In this document: piece after piece, positions 1 through 11,658 of the stretch
Layout: every line of letters starts with the position of its first letter
Position numbering within the stretch: the first letter of the stretch is position 1
Origin: Hemileia vastatrix
Lineage: Eukaryota > Basidiomycota > Pucciniomycetes > Pucciniales > Zaghouaniaceae
Direction: 5' to 3'
NCBI GenBank assembly: GCA_030280995.1
Contig: JASXTE010000064.1
Coordinates: 1-64,000, forward strand
DNA: 64,000 nt
Translations under genes and position numbers: made by a program
The notes under the pieces: model-generated
What the model saw: the letters and a program-made list of their open reading frames with translations, nothing else
Databases searched by the model: none
Told to the model about the DNA's origin: nothing

Positions 1-746
1 TTATTCTGTGAGGTGACCGAGATGCGCTGTGAGTAAATTCAAATTGTGCATATTAATAATATTTCATCGAAGACTGAGCATCATCGAAGCAGTCTTTAAA
101 TCGACCCCGAAACCGTGTGTCATTTGAACGAAAAACTTGTCGTTTATATTTTAGGTAATAAAATGCATTCAATGATGCTTTCTTAGTGACCATGACACCA
201 TTTACTGGTCTATTGTGCAAAAGTGGTTGATCGTATGATGCTACTGTGTTGGTGGAAAATGTTTTTCCTGCCGACAAAGACGAGATTGTCTTTTATACCA
301 ACATCATCAAGTCAATCGTTACCGAGTCACTTAAACAGGTCTAAAACTGAAAATAAAGATGAAAAATGAAGAATAGACGAGTGACGTCCTGTTCCATTGT
401 TAAGTCGGACAGTCACAATTGTCAGTCGTCAGTCAGTTGAGGCTCTTCCTTGAAGATGACACAAAGAACTAGTTTTATCTGTCTCTTAGAAAAGGTCTGG
501 TTCCACTTGTTGACTTGTTTGGAGAAAGGTTGGCCATTTAATTCTTCATTTGACTCTTCATTTGCCAGCAGTCGAGAGCTCGCTTTTCACATTCCATACA
601 TGATCGAAGTTATTCGATTGCTTACACTCGCACAGTTACTCAGGTTGTGTCACAATCTCGAAAAATCATTTGAAAGTATTGTAGACTATTGACGTTAACT
701 GACCATGAGCTCAAAGGACAGAAGGCAAATTGCAAAATCAATCTAC

Positions 747-773
747 ATGATGATGATGATGATGATGATGATG
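747..773. repeat. (ATG)9 microsatellite
   Basis: Nine perfect tandem copies of ATG in non-coding sequence. Confidence 0.95.
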
Positions 774-1419
774 TTGCCAGGAGCATAACTTCCATTTCGT
801 TCACTCTTTCACGTGTCCTTGGTTGCTTTTAAGACACAAGACAGGTTTAAAATGTCAAGGAGCTGAATCCCTCTATTTGTGTCTATGGTTCCTTTATTGC
901 CTTCTTCAGGTGCTTTACGCTCATAACAGATGCAATCTATTAAGCGGATTGTGCCGATCGAAAGGAATGACGCATTAAAAGACAAATTCATCAACTGACG
1001 AAGGATTACAATCATCGTAATAAAGGAAAGTGAAAGGCGAAACTTGACAGGATAATCGCTTCCCTTTACCTGAGTATCAGTGAACTCTTTTTATTGCTCT
1101 GCGGTAGACAGTTTACTTTGTCAATCTGACCAACACAAAAAGGTCAATTTCGATCAATCATTCTCTGTTGTTGGTGCAATTGTCGATAAGCAACTCTTTC
1201 ATTGGACTAATGATTTCAACTGCGTTTCACAACTTGTATCTTCACACGTCTTTTCTCAAATTGCTGTTTAGGAGGAAAGGTCAGTCGTGGAAAATTGAGT
1301 TGGCTAAGAGCTGCAATGTTTGTCCTGGGCACTCGAAGCATGGACAAGGAGGAGTTATCAAGTGCCATCAAAGTTTGCTTTGTACCAGAGTTGGAGAGTT
1401 TACAAGGCCATCACAATGT

Positions 1420-1453
1420 AAAATACAAAATACAAAATACAAAATACAAAATA
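1420..1453. repeat. 7-bp tandem repeat (AAAATAC), nearly five copies
   Basis: Almost five uninterrupted copies of the 7-mer AAAATAC lie in non-coding DNA. The apparent open frame through them (KIQNTKYKIQN) is a by-product of the repeat. Confidence 0.9.
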
Positions 1454-1897
1454 TACTAGAACTGTCTTTTTCACGTGACCCAGCGAATAAAGGTATAAAG
1501 AAAGAGAGAGAGAGAAAGTTGTCATACGTGATCAACTAATGGCAGCAATAGGTACAAATAAGAGTAAAAGGTGAAAGTCAAAAAAATTTGCCTCTAGGTT
1601 AAAGGAGGTTGGGTCTGGTTTTTCAGGGTGCCAAACTGTTTTAGGTTAAGCTGTCCACGAAGACTGAAGCAATGAAACCAGACTAACTTGTCTTGTGTTC
1701 ACTTGGTAGTGGTGATATCGTGCCTCCTTCTCGTCCTTCTTTGCCAGTCAGTTGCTCTTTCTCCTTCATCCAGCCAACAAGTATTTTCCTTTTTGTGTGT
1801 GTCGCTTAGACAGCACGCCAGTTGGAGCCATTGATTCAGTATCAAGTCCAACATCTCGGACTCGTATCACATACGTCACATACCAAATTAATCAACC

Positions 1898-3813
1898 ATG
1901 GACACTAGTATTCTCGATTTATTCCTCGAACTAGATTACTGGGGATGGACCAAAAGTATTGTATTTTATTTAATGCTGCTCATCTGTGCAGCTCAAACAT
2001 TCTATCCTATTCTCATGATCATTGCAATGTTCATTCGACAACTTGGATTTTTAGCCCAATATTTTCATGAAGTAAGTTTATATTTATTATCATCTTACCT
2101 TTGTTACTTTTTTATTCCACTTTTATTTTATTTATTTTCACTGACTGATTGATAATCATCTTATTCCTGTTTATTTTGTGAATTCGATAGGTTGATGAAA
2201 AGTCTGAACAACATGGAGGTGAAATAATTGGTCAAGTCTTAAAAGCTCACGGTGTTGAACATATATTTACTCTTCAAAATAAGTCAGTTGCACCTATATG
2301 CAAAGGGGCTGAAAAAAGTGGTATTAAGGTCATCACTACCAAGCATGAAGTGACCTCAGTCGCTGCTGCTGATGCCAACTCGAGAATAAGTGGTCTTCCT
2401 GGTGTGGTGATTATGACTGGTGCACCCGGCATCAATAATACCCTTGCAGCCATCAAGGCTGCTTCTGCAGCTGAGTCAGCCCTTTTAATCATTGGCTGTT
2501 CATCTGGCCCAATAATGAAGGAAGAGCACTTGGAAATCACCAACCAAATGAAACTCATCAAACCTTTAGTCAAGTGGACAGGAAAGGTTAGCCGAGTTCG
2601 TGACATTGCCTATGATCTGAGAGAAGCTCTTCGACAAGCTCTTCATGGTACTCCTGGCCCTGTTTACATTCAATTCACACTTGATTGCCTCAACACATTT
2701 CCTACTGTAAAAAGTGAATTGGAAAAACGAGGATCAAATTGGTACCTTGACTACTACATTCAAAATCTCTTTGCGGCTGGATTCGACGTCGGTCGTGAAA
2801 TCCGTCCTTGGCCAATTGAAATTCCTTTTCCCAAAAAAGAACTTGTTCAACGAGTCGTCAAATCGATTGGCAAGTCAAGCAAACCCTTGATCATTATGGG
2901 CTCACAAGCTACTCTTCCACCCATTGAAGATAGTAAACTGTCAACCATCCTTCAAGACATTGGCATTCCTTGTTTCTTTGAAGGAACTGCTCGTGCCATT
3001 CTTCCTCGTGATCACCGATTGTACCTTAAACATGGCCTTACTGATGCACTCAGCAATGCAGATTTAGTGTTATTATTGGGCGTTCCCAGTGATTATAAAG
3101 CGCACAAACTACCTTCTAAAACACCTCTCTTCACTATTAATCGTAATAAGAAAACATTGAAAGCCAATGCTACCAACTTTGGTTCTCATGCCGTCCAAAT
3201 CAACTCTGATGTTGGCCAATTTTTGGTCGAAATTTCTGAAAAACTTCCCCGTGTAACATTTTCCCCATCATGGATAGATGAACTTGTCAGTAGGAACAAC
3301 GATGGACAATCTGCCGCTCGATCAGAGTCAGCAATCGCAAGTGTACTGGATGATGTTTTGCCTACATCAACTGTGATTGTTTCCGATGCTGGACAACTTA
3401 GCGGTTCCCTTAGTTCACTATTACAATCAAAAGGACCATGGATTGAAGCATCATCTCTCGCCAAATCCATTGCCATTGCTGGTTATGCGATTGGAACTAA
3501 ATTGGGTAAACGTGAATCCAATGTTGTCTCTGTTATGGATGCATCAAACTGTTCTTATTGTTTATCCGAGACTAAAACATGTTCTACTTATGGCATTCCT
3601 CTTGTCACTATCATTGGTAACAATAATCCTAGTGGTAAACTAGTTGTTAATGAAACCAATAGTCCTGCTTCATCACTTGAATCTGTTGACGAATGTGGCG
3701 GCAAGTCAATAACATTAGATGGAAAAGATGTCAAATCACTTCGATCAGGTTTTGAAAAAGCAATAACCTCTCTTAATGAAGGATCTAATGTCGTAATTAA
3801 TTTGAAGATCTAA
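1898..3813 (+). CDS. ILVBL: ILVBL-like (2-hydroxyacyl-CoA lyase 2 / acetolactate synthase-like), 598 aa, two exons
   Basis: Exons are 1898..2071 and 2191..3813, joined in phase 0 across a 119-nt GT-AG intron (GTAAGT donor). Exon 1 encodes a hydrophobic N-terminal anchor, as in vertebrate ILVBL, an ER-membrane ThDP enzyme that cleaves 2-hydroxyacyl-CoAs (family knowledge). Exon 2 opens with the family block HGGE, then AHGV and IFTL. It keeps the catalytic Glu in KHEVTS (E111), the TPGPV segment and RVRDI. Total length is close to the 632 aa of human ILVBL. The family's GG after FTL is replaced by QNKS. The ThDP/Mg motif GDG reads M-D-A around D508, and its usual ND partner is NN at 535-536. 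The C-terminal cap after that motif is also diverged. It may therefore be a catalytically weakened or dead member. A variant poly(A) signal ATTAAA lies at 3983-3988. Confidence 0.88.
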
Positions 3814-4357
3814 TTTACCACAGCTTTTTTTAATTTACTTCTGGAAAGTGGATCAATGAGTGATGGTATCACGTTTCAACAGTTTAGGCTGTACTTCATC
3901 ATGAATTTCCTGACTATTACTTCCTGCACTTTTTCTCATGATTTCTCCGCTCACTGACTTCCAGTTTACTTTCCTTTTTTTGATTAAATTCATCATTTTT
4001 TATTGTTGACTGTTGTGAGAGTCCACTTTGTTATTGTTGCACTTGAGTGCTTTAAGAAGTTTTGTCAAAAGTCACTTGGATCATTTTCAAGTGTTTGTCA
4101 AGAAAAGTTTGTCTGTTGAAAAAGTTCTTACATCAGTGGTCACAACTTACCTTCAATTATTCAATTATTCAATTGAAACAACTTGATCGTTCCACACCGA
4201 ATGTCGTGGTAACTCGATGTGCAGTCATCTGCTATCTCCATAAGTCCATTAGTTTACATGACTCGTCGCTTTATTCTCGCTAGTCATCAAGATCACACAA
4301 TTATTAACTTTTTGATATGTTTGCGTGCATCGGATGTATTAAAATGCAAACTCGGTA

Positions 4358-5331
4358 TTACTGTTTCTTTGACTTGCTGTTGCCAAGACTGAATTTTACT
4401 TTATAAGTTTTTCGAGATTTTTTTTCTTGACTTTCATCATCTTCCTCATCACCATCGTCTCCTGCACTGTCAGCTGTTGGTGCTTGAAGAGGTGGAGATG
4501 CTACTTGGTATTGATTTATTTGACCTGATGCAGCACCGTTATTGAATGGTTGTCCTTGATGTAATTGGTTTGCCTGATATGTTTGGTGTGGTTGATGTGG
4601 TTGATGTAGTTGATGGTTCCGCCCATAGAATTCACCATATGGATTTAGGTATGGATCGTCTGCAATATGATCCCTGGTCGATGATGGACTCATTTGACCA
4701 GGTCTAGAATCTCTGTATGTCGGAATTGGCCCATCGTTAGGACCCTTCTTAGGACTACCATGATGATGATGATGGTGATCCGGATGATCTTCGTGATCGT
4801 CGTAGTTTTCATCATGTTCGTGATGATAATGATCATCGTCGTAGTCGCTGTCGTATTCATTCCTTATATAAAAAATAAAAAAAATATAAACAAAAGTAGT
4901 AAGTAAAAATAGTAGAAAAAGCAAAGATGACATTAATTGAAGGACATTTGATTTACGCGGAGTGAGAAAAGGAAATATCCTTACCATTCGTCATCTTCAT
5001 CGTCCATTTGAGGCTTTTGTGTTGTAGTTGTAGTGGTTGTTTTCTTTTTGTCTTCACTTCTGTCGTCAATAGATGAAACTGCAACAATTTCCTTCTTAGG
5101 ATGAATCACAACTGGTGGTTGTTCCCATTCAATTGGCAGAGGAATAGGAATTGGCAGAGGCACTGGAAGGATCCCTTTTTTGGGTTTCATCAATTTCATT
5201 GCCGCTGAACCACCGACAATTGCTGAAATCAACATATTTTTGTGTCTTCGGCGAAATCGAAAGTGCGATTCACTTGGTTCAAATTGAGCAATGACATAAA
5301 GAAGATACATTGATACTGACCAAAGCTGCAT
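4358..5331 (-). CDS. Secreted His/Asp-rich low-complexity protein, 283 aa, two exons
   Basis: Exons are 5331..4985 and 4862..4358, with the intron splitting a Trp codon (GTAAGG donor, ATAAG acceptor). The protein begins with a plausible signal peptide of about 22 residues, then a basic stretch. A Pro-alternating block PVPLPIPIPLPI (residues 56-67) is followed by a Thr run and an acidic patch. The second half is rich in Asp and His, including six consecutive His at about 145-150. Next come HQP repeats, an acidic DDGDEEDDE segment and a Lys-rich tail. I recognise no domain. The His/Asp content suggests metal binding, and the composition suggests an extracellular matrix, cuticle or secretion role; both are inference. 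Its left neighbour on the same strand shares the Pro-Ile block. TTTATT at 4270-4275 is a good poly(A) signal on this strand. Confidence 0.7.
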
Positions 5332-5387
5332 CTTTTATTCAAGTGAATACCCAAACTAAATTGGCACTCTGGTTGGTCGGTCGTAAG

Positions 5388-5436
5388 ACAACAACAACAA
5401 CAACAACAACAAAAATAACAAGAACAACAACAGCAA
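5388..5436. repeat. Imperfect (CAA)n microsatellite
   Basis: A CAA/ACA tract, perfect at the left and interrupted at the right, lies just upstream of the minus-strand His-rich gene. It probably falls in that gene's 5' UTR or promoter. Confidence 0.9.
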
Positions 5437-5820
5437 CACTGGTCAATGGTTTTTTTGAAGGAGTAAAGGATGTTACTGATGCTCGTCCTTTCAGCTCGAA
5501 AAGAGAATCTCAAGATGGATGCTCAAATCCAACTCGGTGCTGAAGGTGATGAACTTTGTGAGTGACTTTTAAATCATTTGCTAAGTTTGGCAGCGAATCG
5601 CGTAGCAAGTTAAGAGTTGTTCCTTCTCATTTCATTTCATCTCATCTCATCATCTTCTCACTCGGCCAGTAACCTGACCTACATTTTGTAGGAACCAGCT
5701 TATTTTGACAATTTCCATTCCCGTCGTAAGGTCAAAAAATGATCATTTCATCTTTATTAGCCAACTTTTGGACTTTGAGAACGATAAGGTGATACTTTGA
5801 AATTACAAGTTAAGTCTTTG

Positions 5821-7097
5821 TTAGTCTTGGTCATAGTTAGCATTGGCTAGAGCTTGAGCTTTCATTCGCTCAATGTTTTGTTTGCACTCAACCAGAATTG
5901 TTTTAGAACCGAATCCTAAATTGTTAGAGTACATTTTGCTTCTTAGTTCATGAGTTGCTTTGGGATTCAAATTGCAGGTCTTTGATTGGGCTGAACCGGG
6001 TTTGGTCATCAAGTGTTGAGCGTAAGTGTCTACTGGACTCAAAGTGGCCGAAATAGGAACGGGAATTGGAATAGGAACTACGATAGCCGTCGAGTGGGAT
6101 GGAGATGCTGCCTGATCCATCGTTCGATTCGAAACCATCTGGGATTCTACAAATTGACCCTGATTTGGCAGGTTCATAGGTAAATTAGGAACCCTGGTCA
6201 TTTGAATTGGTGAATTCATTGCAATCAAGTTGTCACCAAAGGGATTTATCTGATGTCCTTGGTTCACATGTGGATTTGGATTGATTGACGTTTGATCCAA
6301 CGGAACAACTGGATTTGGTCTTGGGATAAAACTTTGCTGAGGTTCGTTCGAAGCAGGTAGAACCACTGGGTGACCCATTGTTCTGATTTCACAGAAGTGC
6401 AATCGAGTGGATCAAAAACATTAAAACATTGAAATAATAAAAGAATAAAATAATAAAATTTTCAGTATGGTTAAACATTGCTTTGACTATCATTGTATGG
6501 AAAGAAAGTATACAATGTCGATTAAAATAATCGTTTATAAAGTTATTCTTATCGACCGGAAACTTGTAAGGTGACATGACTCAATAGACCATAGTTCATG
6601 AGGCATTTTAAATGAAGGAAATAAGATACTTTTAATTATCACAAGTAATTCGGCCGAGTGGACTTGAATAGGAAATGGATCGAATAATTTGATTCAACTG
6701 AATCAAGTGCAAGGCCCTGTGGGCTGGCAGATTGACATGACATTCAAGGGAAATTATCTTATGCATGGTCAGTAATGGATGAAATTTTAAATTTTCACTC
6801 TAATTGCGAGCGGAACTTTAAATGTTATACTGAAATGTAAAAATATCGATCTGCACAATAATTAGAATCCTCTAAGGAAATTATCACCAGTAAAGACTCA
6901 AGGAAGGATGCTCAAGCCTGACATATTAACTGAACTTACCCAGGTAAATGAGTCAGATGCATTGGATATGAGGTGAGATTGTGTCCTGGAGAAAGGGAAG
7001 GTGTTTCTTGTCTACTGGTGAATAAACGTGTTAAAATTGAACATTGACACAAAGCAGATGAAAAAAGTACTGCAATGCAAAGTTGAATTTGTTTCAT
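5821..7097 (-). CDS. Secreted Pro/Asn-rich protein of unknown function, 239 aa, two exons
   Basis: Exons are 7097..6940 and 6382..5821. The 557-nt intron has a GTAAGT donor, and the exons join within a Gly codon. Exon 1 starts with a clear signal peptide (MKQIQLCIAVLFSSALCQC). The mature part is rich in Pro, Asn and Gln with no recognised domain. It carries PIPIPVPI at residues 156-163, echoing the Pro-Ile block of the neighbouring gene at 4358-5331. The C-terminal 70 residues are more complex, with two cysteines, and may be the folded part. An extracellular or cuticle-type product is inference only. The start was chosen because it gives the signal peptide. A minus-strand AATAAA (5753-5758) lies about 60 nt past the stop. 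Confidence 0.72.
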
Positions 7098-7628
7098 GGC
7101 GGTGGTGAATTCGATGTGATTAGATGAAATTGAAGGTGATTTGACGATGGTTCGTGGATTCAGGTTCACTTTCTTTGCTTTCTTTGTTTTGAACAGGCCA
7201 AAGACAGTTTCAGATGAGAAGGAAAGCAAAGGAGGAGGCACAGAAAGTAGGCTAGAGAAGTCAAGTGTCTGCTTTTGCTACCGGATCGAGTTTTTTTTTG
7301 TCTAACACGTTTAAGATCAACGACCTGACCTGTTAAATCAAGGCTCAAGGTAAAATGAACTTACAATGAGAATGTGAATGAATATGACGCATGTGTGTCA
7401 ATCTTTTATTTCATTAATTATAAGCCAAACTAGTTGATGACACAGTGTACATATCAGTGTAAATGAGTAACAATTAATAGTCTCCAGTTTTTTTTGGAGA
7501 CGAAAATTGAAATTTCCTCCGGTCATTTGTCAGTCCAAGTGTTCGGTAGTTGTGGTTTGTCTTGATTAAAATCAGATGAGTTCTAACTCACCCTCGTCCG
7601 ACAGTTGACATCAACAATGGTGACTAGA

Positions 7629-8173
7629 CTAATCTTTTTTGGGCGAATCTGAGGTTATTGCTTGCAGTGATCTCGATGACCTTCTGCGTGCACTGGTGTT
7701 GAAGTTGAGTCTGGAATCACTATTGCAATTTGAATCGTGATTCATGTTCATAGCGGACAAATTGTTATTTTTTCTCGTTGGCAAATCTGATCCATCGTCA
7801 GTAAAGGTTAATTTAGGAACATCATTGAGTACGTAGTAGTAAGAATCCAGGTGTCCAGATTCACCGTTTGTCATGTTGACACATTTTTTATGGTCACTGT
7901 AATTTTTATCATATGAAGAAAAAGCAACTGACGACTCTTTTCGAGTTAACATTCGGGTACCATCTTCACAAATAGTCACGTAAAGTCCTTTGATGGCTTT
8001 AGAATTTTTACGAGTTGAACCATTAGAAGGAGGAACTTTAACTGAAAAACTTTCCATTGTTGCATTCTCTGTTCATGCAAGAAATTCACAACAGAACATA
8101 TTTTAAATCAATCGATTTGAAAGAATATTGAAGAAAATATAATCCTCACGACAAATGAACTACAAGAGAGGAA

Positions 8174-8204
<31 letters not shown>

Positions 8205-11168
8205 TCAATCGAATGATGGAGCATCCAATCTTTGCCAGTTCAACAGCGTGTGATTCAATTTAAAGATCACAACGATTAAATAGATCAGAAAACTTGGGAT
8301 AAAACAGCTGAACACAATTGTCTGGATAACATAACAGCATTGAGTACCTTGGTCAAAGAAGATACAAATTTCAGTCGGAGCCAAAATGGGACATTTGATC
8401 AATAAATTCAGATAGACATGGCATCAAGCAGGCCCACAAGATCAAATGTAATTATTATCATGCTAAATTCATGCCCTACAAGGATCCAGGTTGGTTTCAG
8501 TGAGTTCTAAAGTAACTTCACCCGCGAAAAATGGACCGGGTTAGTAAAGCTCAATTGGTTATGTGATTGATGATGAGGAAAGACTTAACTCACCAATGTT
8601 GCCATTTCGGTCAGTCGAGTCCACTTGACTAGTTCCTTCAGTTTGAGCAGATTCCTTGGGTGTATCATCTTCAACAGATCGACCGATGATGCAATCGTAG
8701 GCCAAAATGCCGATCAGAGCTCCGAGGTGAGGAGCAAAGATACCAACAGCATACCTTAAAGGGACGAAAGATTTTTTTAGAAACCGAAAAGTGACGAATT
8801 CTATGCCTCCATCCATAGACTGAACGTCACTCATGCTCATGGCTAAGATTAGTGGCACGACGTTTAGCAGTCTCATGAAACATCTGAACATGGTTCAAAT
8901 GAAAATGAAATTTATTAAAGCAATGACTCACCAGTAATGGCCGTGCAATGAAAAAGACTCGATTCCATAACCGACCAGTGTCATCAATAACCGAGGAGGC
9001 AAATCACGCGCTAATCGGATTGGATCAAACATCAGGGTATGGATGAAACATATGGTAAATTTATATTGAAAAAATCTTTCGATTCATTTGCTAATAATAC
9101 TTTGATGATCAAGCATCGTCCAAATGACAACTGATGAAAGAATTTCTCAGGGCGAGTTGAGTGTGTTCAACTCTTTGTCAGATGATTGAATAATTGACGA
9201 GGAAAAAAATGGAAAAGAAAACATAAAAGTAGGAAAAAAGTATTCGTTTGACCATTTGGACGGATGGAATTTGAATTTACCTGGATTGAGAACGGCACAC
9301 GTATTGAGTCCGAGAGAAGTTCCGACTGCACAGATCCACGCAGCGATGAAGAATGGTTGCAGATGAGTGGGTACTTTGCATCCCTGAGAACATAAAGAAC
9401 ATGAAGAACACGAAGAACATGAAAAAATGACACCATGAAGTCGGTAAAGAAAAATTCACTGGATGAAATTTTGTTGCCAGCTAAAAAATATCTGACTACG
9501 TTATTCAAATTGTATCAAGAATAAAGTATTCCATGAATGGCAAATTATTCTGAAGTTGCCCATTTTTCTGAGTTAAAACATGATCCTGATGACGGATTTG
9601 TTTGTTCACATCGTACACAGTGAGCAGAGAATTGTTCGTGTATTAAGTTTTTCTCCTTAGCTCTTCTCGTTCTGCTGTTTCTACAAAAATTGGAGGCAAA
9701 TCAAGCCATCCAGTGAATCGGAAATACAATGTAGGCAAGTCAACTTGCCTCTGGCTCAGTCCAGGAGTTTAGCAATATTGCCAGCAGTTACGCAGTTAAA
9801 TGTATCCAGGGTAAAGAAGAACAAAAGAATGATCAATAGTATCGGGTACATTGTTGAAGACTCCATCAGGTCAGAAGTCATCGGCAACCCAAATCAAATG
9901 ACTGGTAAAGGATGCAGCACGCAGCATACATAAGGACTCAACATACAAAATAACTCAACATACAAAAGGAGCGTCACCATAATTTGATGCAAAATCGAAG
10001 AAAAATCACCAGAAAATGCACTTGCAATTTAACATCCATATATGAAAGGGCAAAAGACAGAGACATTTATTTTGTCTACCCGATCATCTCACTTTCCTTC
10101 TAATGGATGAGCTCTGAGCTGGCCTCTCAAGTATAAATAACAATGATCTATTTCACACCTAGTACATTGTGACATCGTGCTGGACAAAATAAATATCAGT
10201 TGAACGGTCAATTGACTCACCTTTGGATCGATAATCGCACAAACACCAATCAACAGCATTGCACATGCTGTAACTTCACTGATGACACATGAAATGAGAG
10301 AAACTGATGCTGCTGGTAGAGTCACGAATATTTGACCTGCATCCAATTGAAAGGTTGAATGACGAATTATTATGATTAATCAGATACATTCGTTTAAGGA
10401 AGGGTATTTTACAAATTAGTCTTGCAAATTATGCGAATTTCTCATGTGCAAATAAACATATATCATCTCTATCAGTGTAAATAATTCAGAGTTTCTCTTT
10501 TGAAGAACAAGCATTTGATGATGAATAATTGAGGCAATAAATTTGTCCTTAAACAGAGAGGATTGATGAGAGTGGAAATGATACTAATTTGAGAGGACCA
10601 ATTTTTTGACGATACGAATAGCTTGGGATGTACAGTGTATACATATATATATATATATTTCTTACCAGTTGAAGTGTTGCCTCCAAAGGGAGTTCTGTCT
10701 CCTCCGTCCGTCAGAAGAATGTTCTCGTAGAACACTGTGTACACGCAGATCTGAGCTATAAAAGATCCCAAGTACTGCCTTTTTGCCAAAGACATTGGCC
10801 GTGTAGTACAAAGTTAAAGTATATGAGAGCTTGAGTGTTAGATTTTACTAAATTCACTTAGTTTGTCTGCAAATTACCCAATTATGTAATGAGGCACTTT
10901 TGACCAAGCTGTTCTGCCAGTGCAGGCGAAGCCGATGGTCACAGCTGGGTTTATGTGTCCTCCTGTTTTACACAAGAAAGCAGAAAGAAAAACAAAGAGT
11001 TCCATGTTGATTATTGATCAATATGGAAATTCAGTCAACTTTTGCTTGACCGAGCAAAATCAACTTACCCGAGATGGGAAGTGAAGCCATAATTCCAATC
11101 ATTGCTCCGATGCCTTTAAATGAAATTTTTGTGAGAATTCGTAAGTAAAATTACTTTTTTTCTTTTTT

Positions 11169-11202
<34 letters not shown>

Positions 11203-11658
11203 TTCCTTCCTTTTCTCTCAGTCGCTCCAGTGAGAAGTAAAAACAAATGTACAAGGTCTCACCTCCGATATATCCTCCGGCCATTACATTGGTCGAATGC
11301 TTGAATGCCATCACTCCTGCCATGCTGTTTCCGATGAACTAGATAGTTTTTGTCATTTTGAATATGAAACATTAACGGTTACCCGATAAGTCATTGACAA
11401 GCATCATTAACTGCGCGCGGAAAACATGATGCATTTTTGATCGGAAATGCCGATGGAAATTTCTCATCATTTTCATCATTATCCTGACTTCTTGTATGCA
11501 AGAAATTCTGAGCATACAACAGATAAAAGACATGTGCAAGGCATACTAGAAATACTAACCATGGCAATGAATGTGCCAAATATTTCAGCCAAAAATTCAC
11601 GATTGGACCATCCTGAGAAAAGATGAAAGTTGTTGGATGCAGCACTTTTCTTGGCCAT
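7629..11658 (-). CDS. Aquaglyceroporin (MIP family), ten exons, 438 aa model
   Basis: Exons (high to low) are 11658..11560, 11338..11263, 11113..11069, 10962..10878, 10778..10666, 10336..10221, 9383..9281, 9010..8932, 8754..8594 and 8068..7629. All have GT-AG borders and matching phases, and total 1317 nt. The protein is a six-helix channel of the plasma membrane. The first half-helix signature is GGHINPAVT (NPA at 78-80). The second is NTCAVLNPARDLPPR (NPA at 211-213), with its last codon split across the exon 7/8 junction. R214 is the selectivity-filter Arg. D215 right after NPAR is the hallmark of glycerol-conducting MIPs rather than strict water channels. The last exon encodes a polar tail of about 145 residues with no homology I recognise. 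It is joined by phase alone, so it is the least certain part. Reading through the exon 9 donor instead gives a stop at 8559 and a 303-aa product. Confidence 0.87.
8179..8204. repeat. (AG)13 microsatellite in aquaporin intron 9
   Basis: A perfect AG dinucleotide run in the last intron of the aquaglyceroporin. On the coding strand it reads as a CT tract about 110 nt before the last acceptor. Confidence 0.95.
9388..9423. repeat. 9-bp minisatellite next to a splice acceptor
   Basis: Four tandem copies of GAACATGAA-type units directly abut the acceptor of aquaporin exon 7. On the gene's strand they supply the pyrimidine-rich tract (TTCATGTTCTTCGTGTTCTT) before CAG. Confidence 0.9.
10643..10658. 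repeat. Short (AT)n run in aquaporin intron 5
   Basis: An AT dinucleotide run begins a few bases inside the intron from the exon 5 donor (GTAAGAAATATAT on the minus strand). Confidence 0.85.
11161..11216. repeat. (TTTC)n/(TTCC)n microsatellite in aquaporin intron 2
   Basis: A tetranucleotide pyrimidine repeat, TTTC grading into TTCC, within the short second intron. It makes up about one third of that intron. Confidence 0.93.

Larger units (their letters stand above)
1..1897. other. Upstream non-coding stretch, no recognised gene
   Basis: I see no recognisable gene here. Open frames on either strand are short and match no family I know. One of them, on the minus strand at about 277 to 53, follows a possible splice acceptor (CGGCAG) and could be a terminal exon of something to the right, but nothing supports this. 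The stretch holds a trinucleotide microsatellite and a 7-bp tandem repeat, listed separately. The last few hundred bases presumably carry the promoter and 5' UTR of the ILVBL-like gene, but I see no clear TATA box. Confidence 0.5.
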
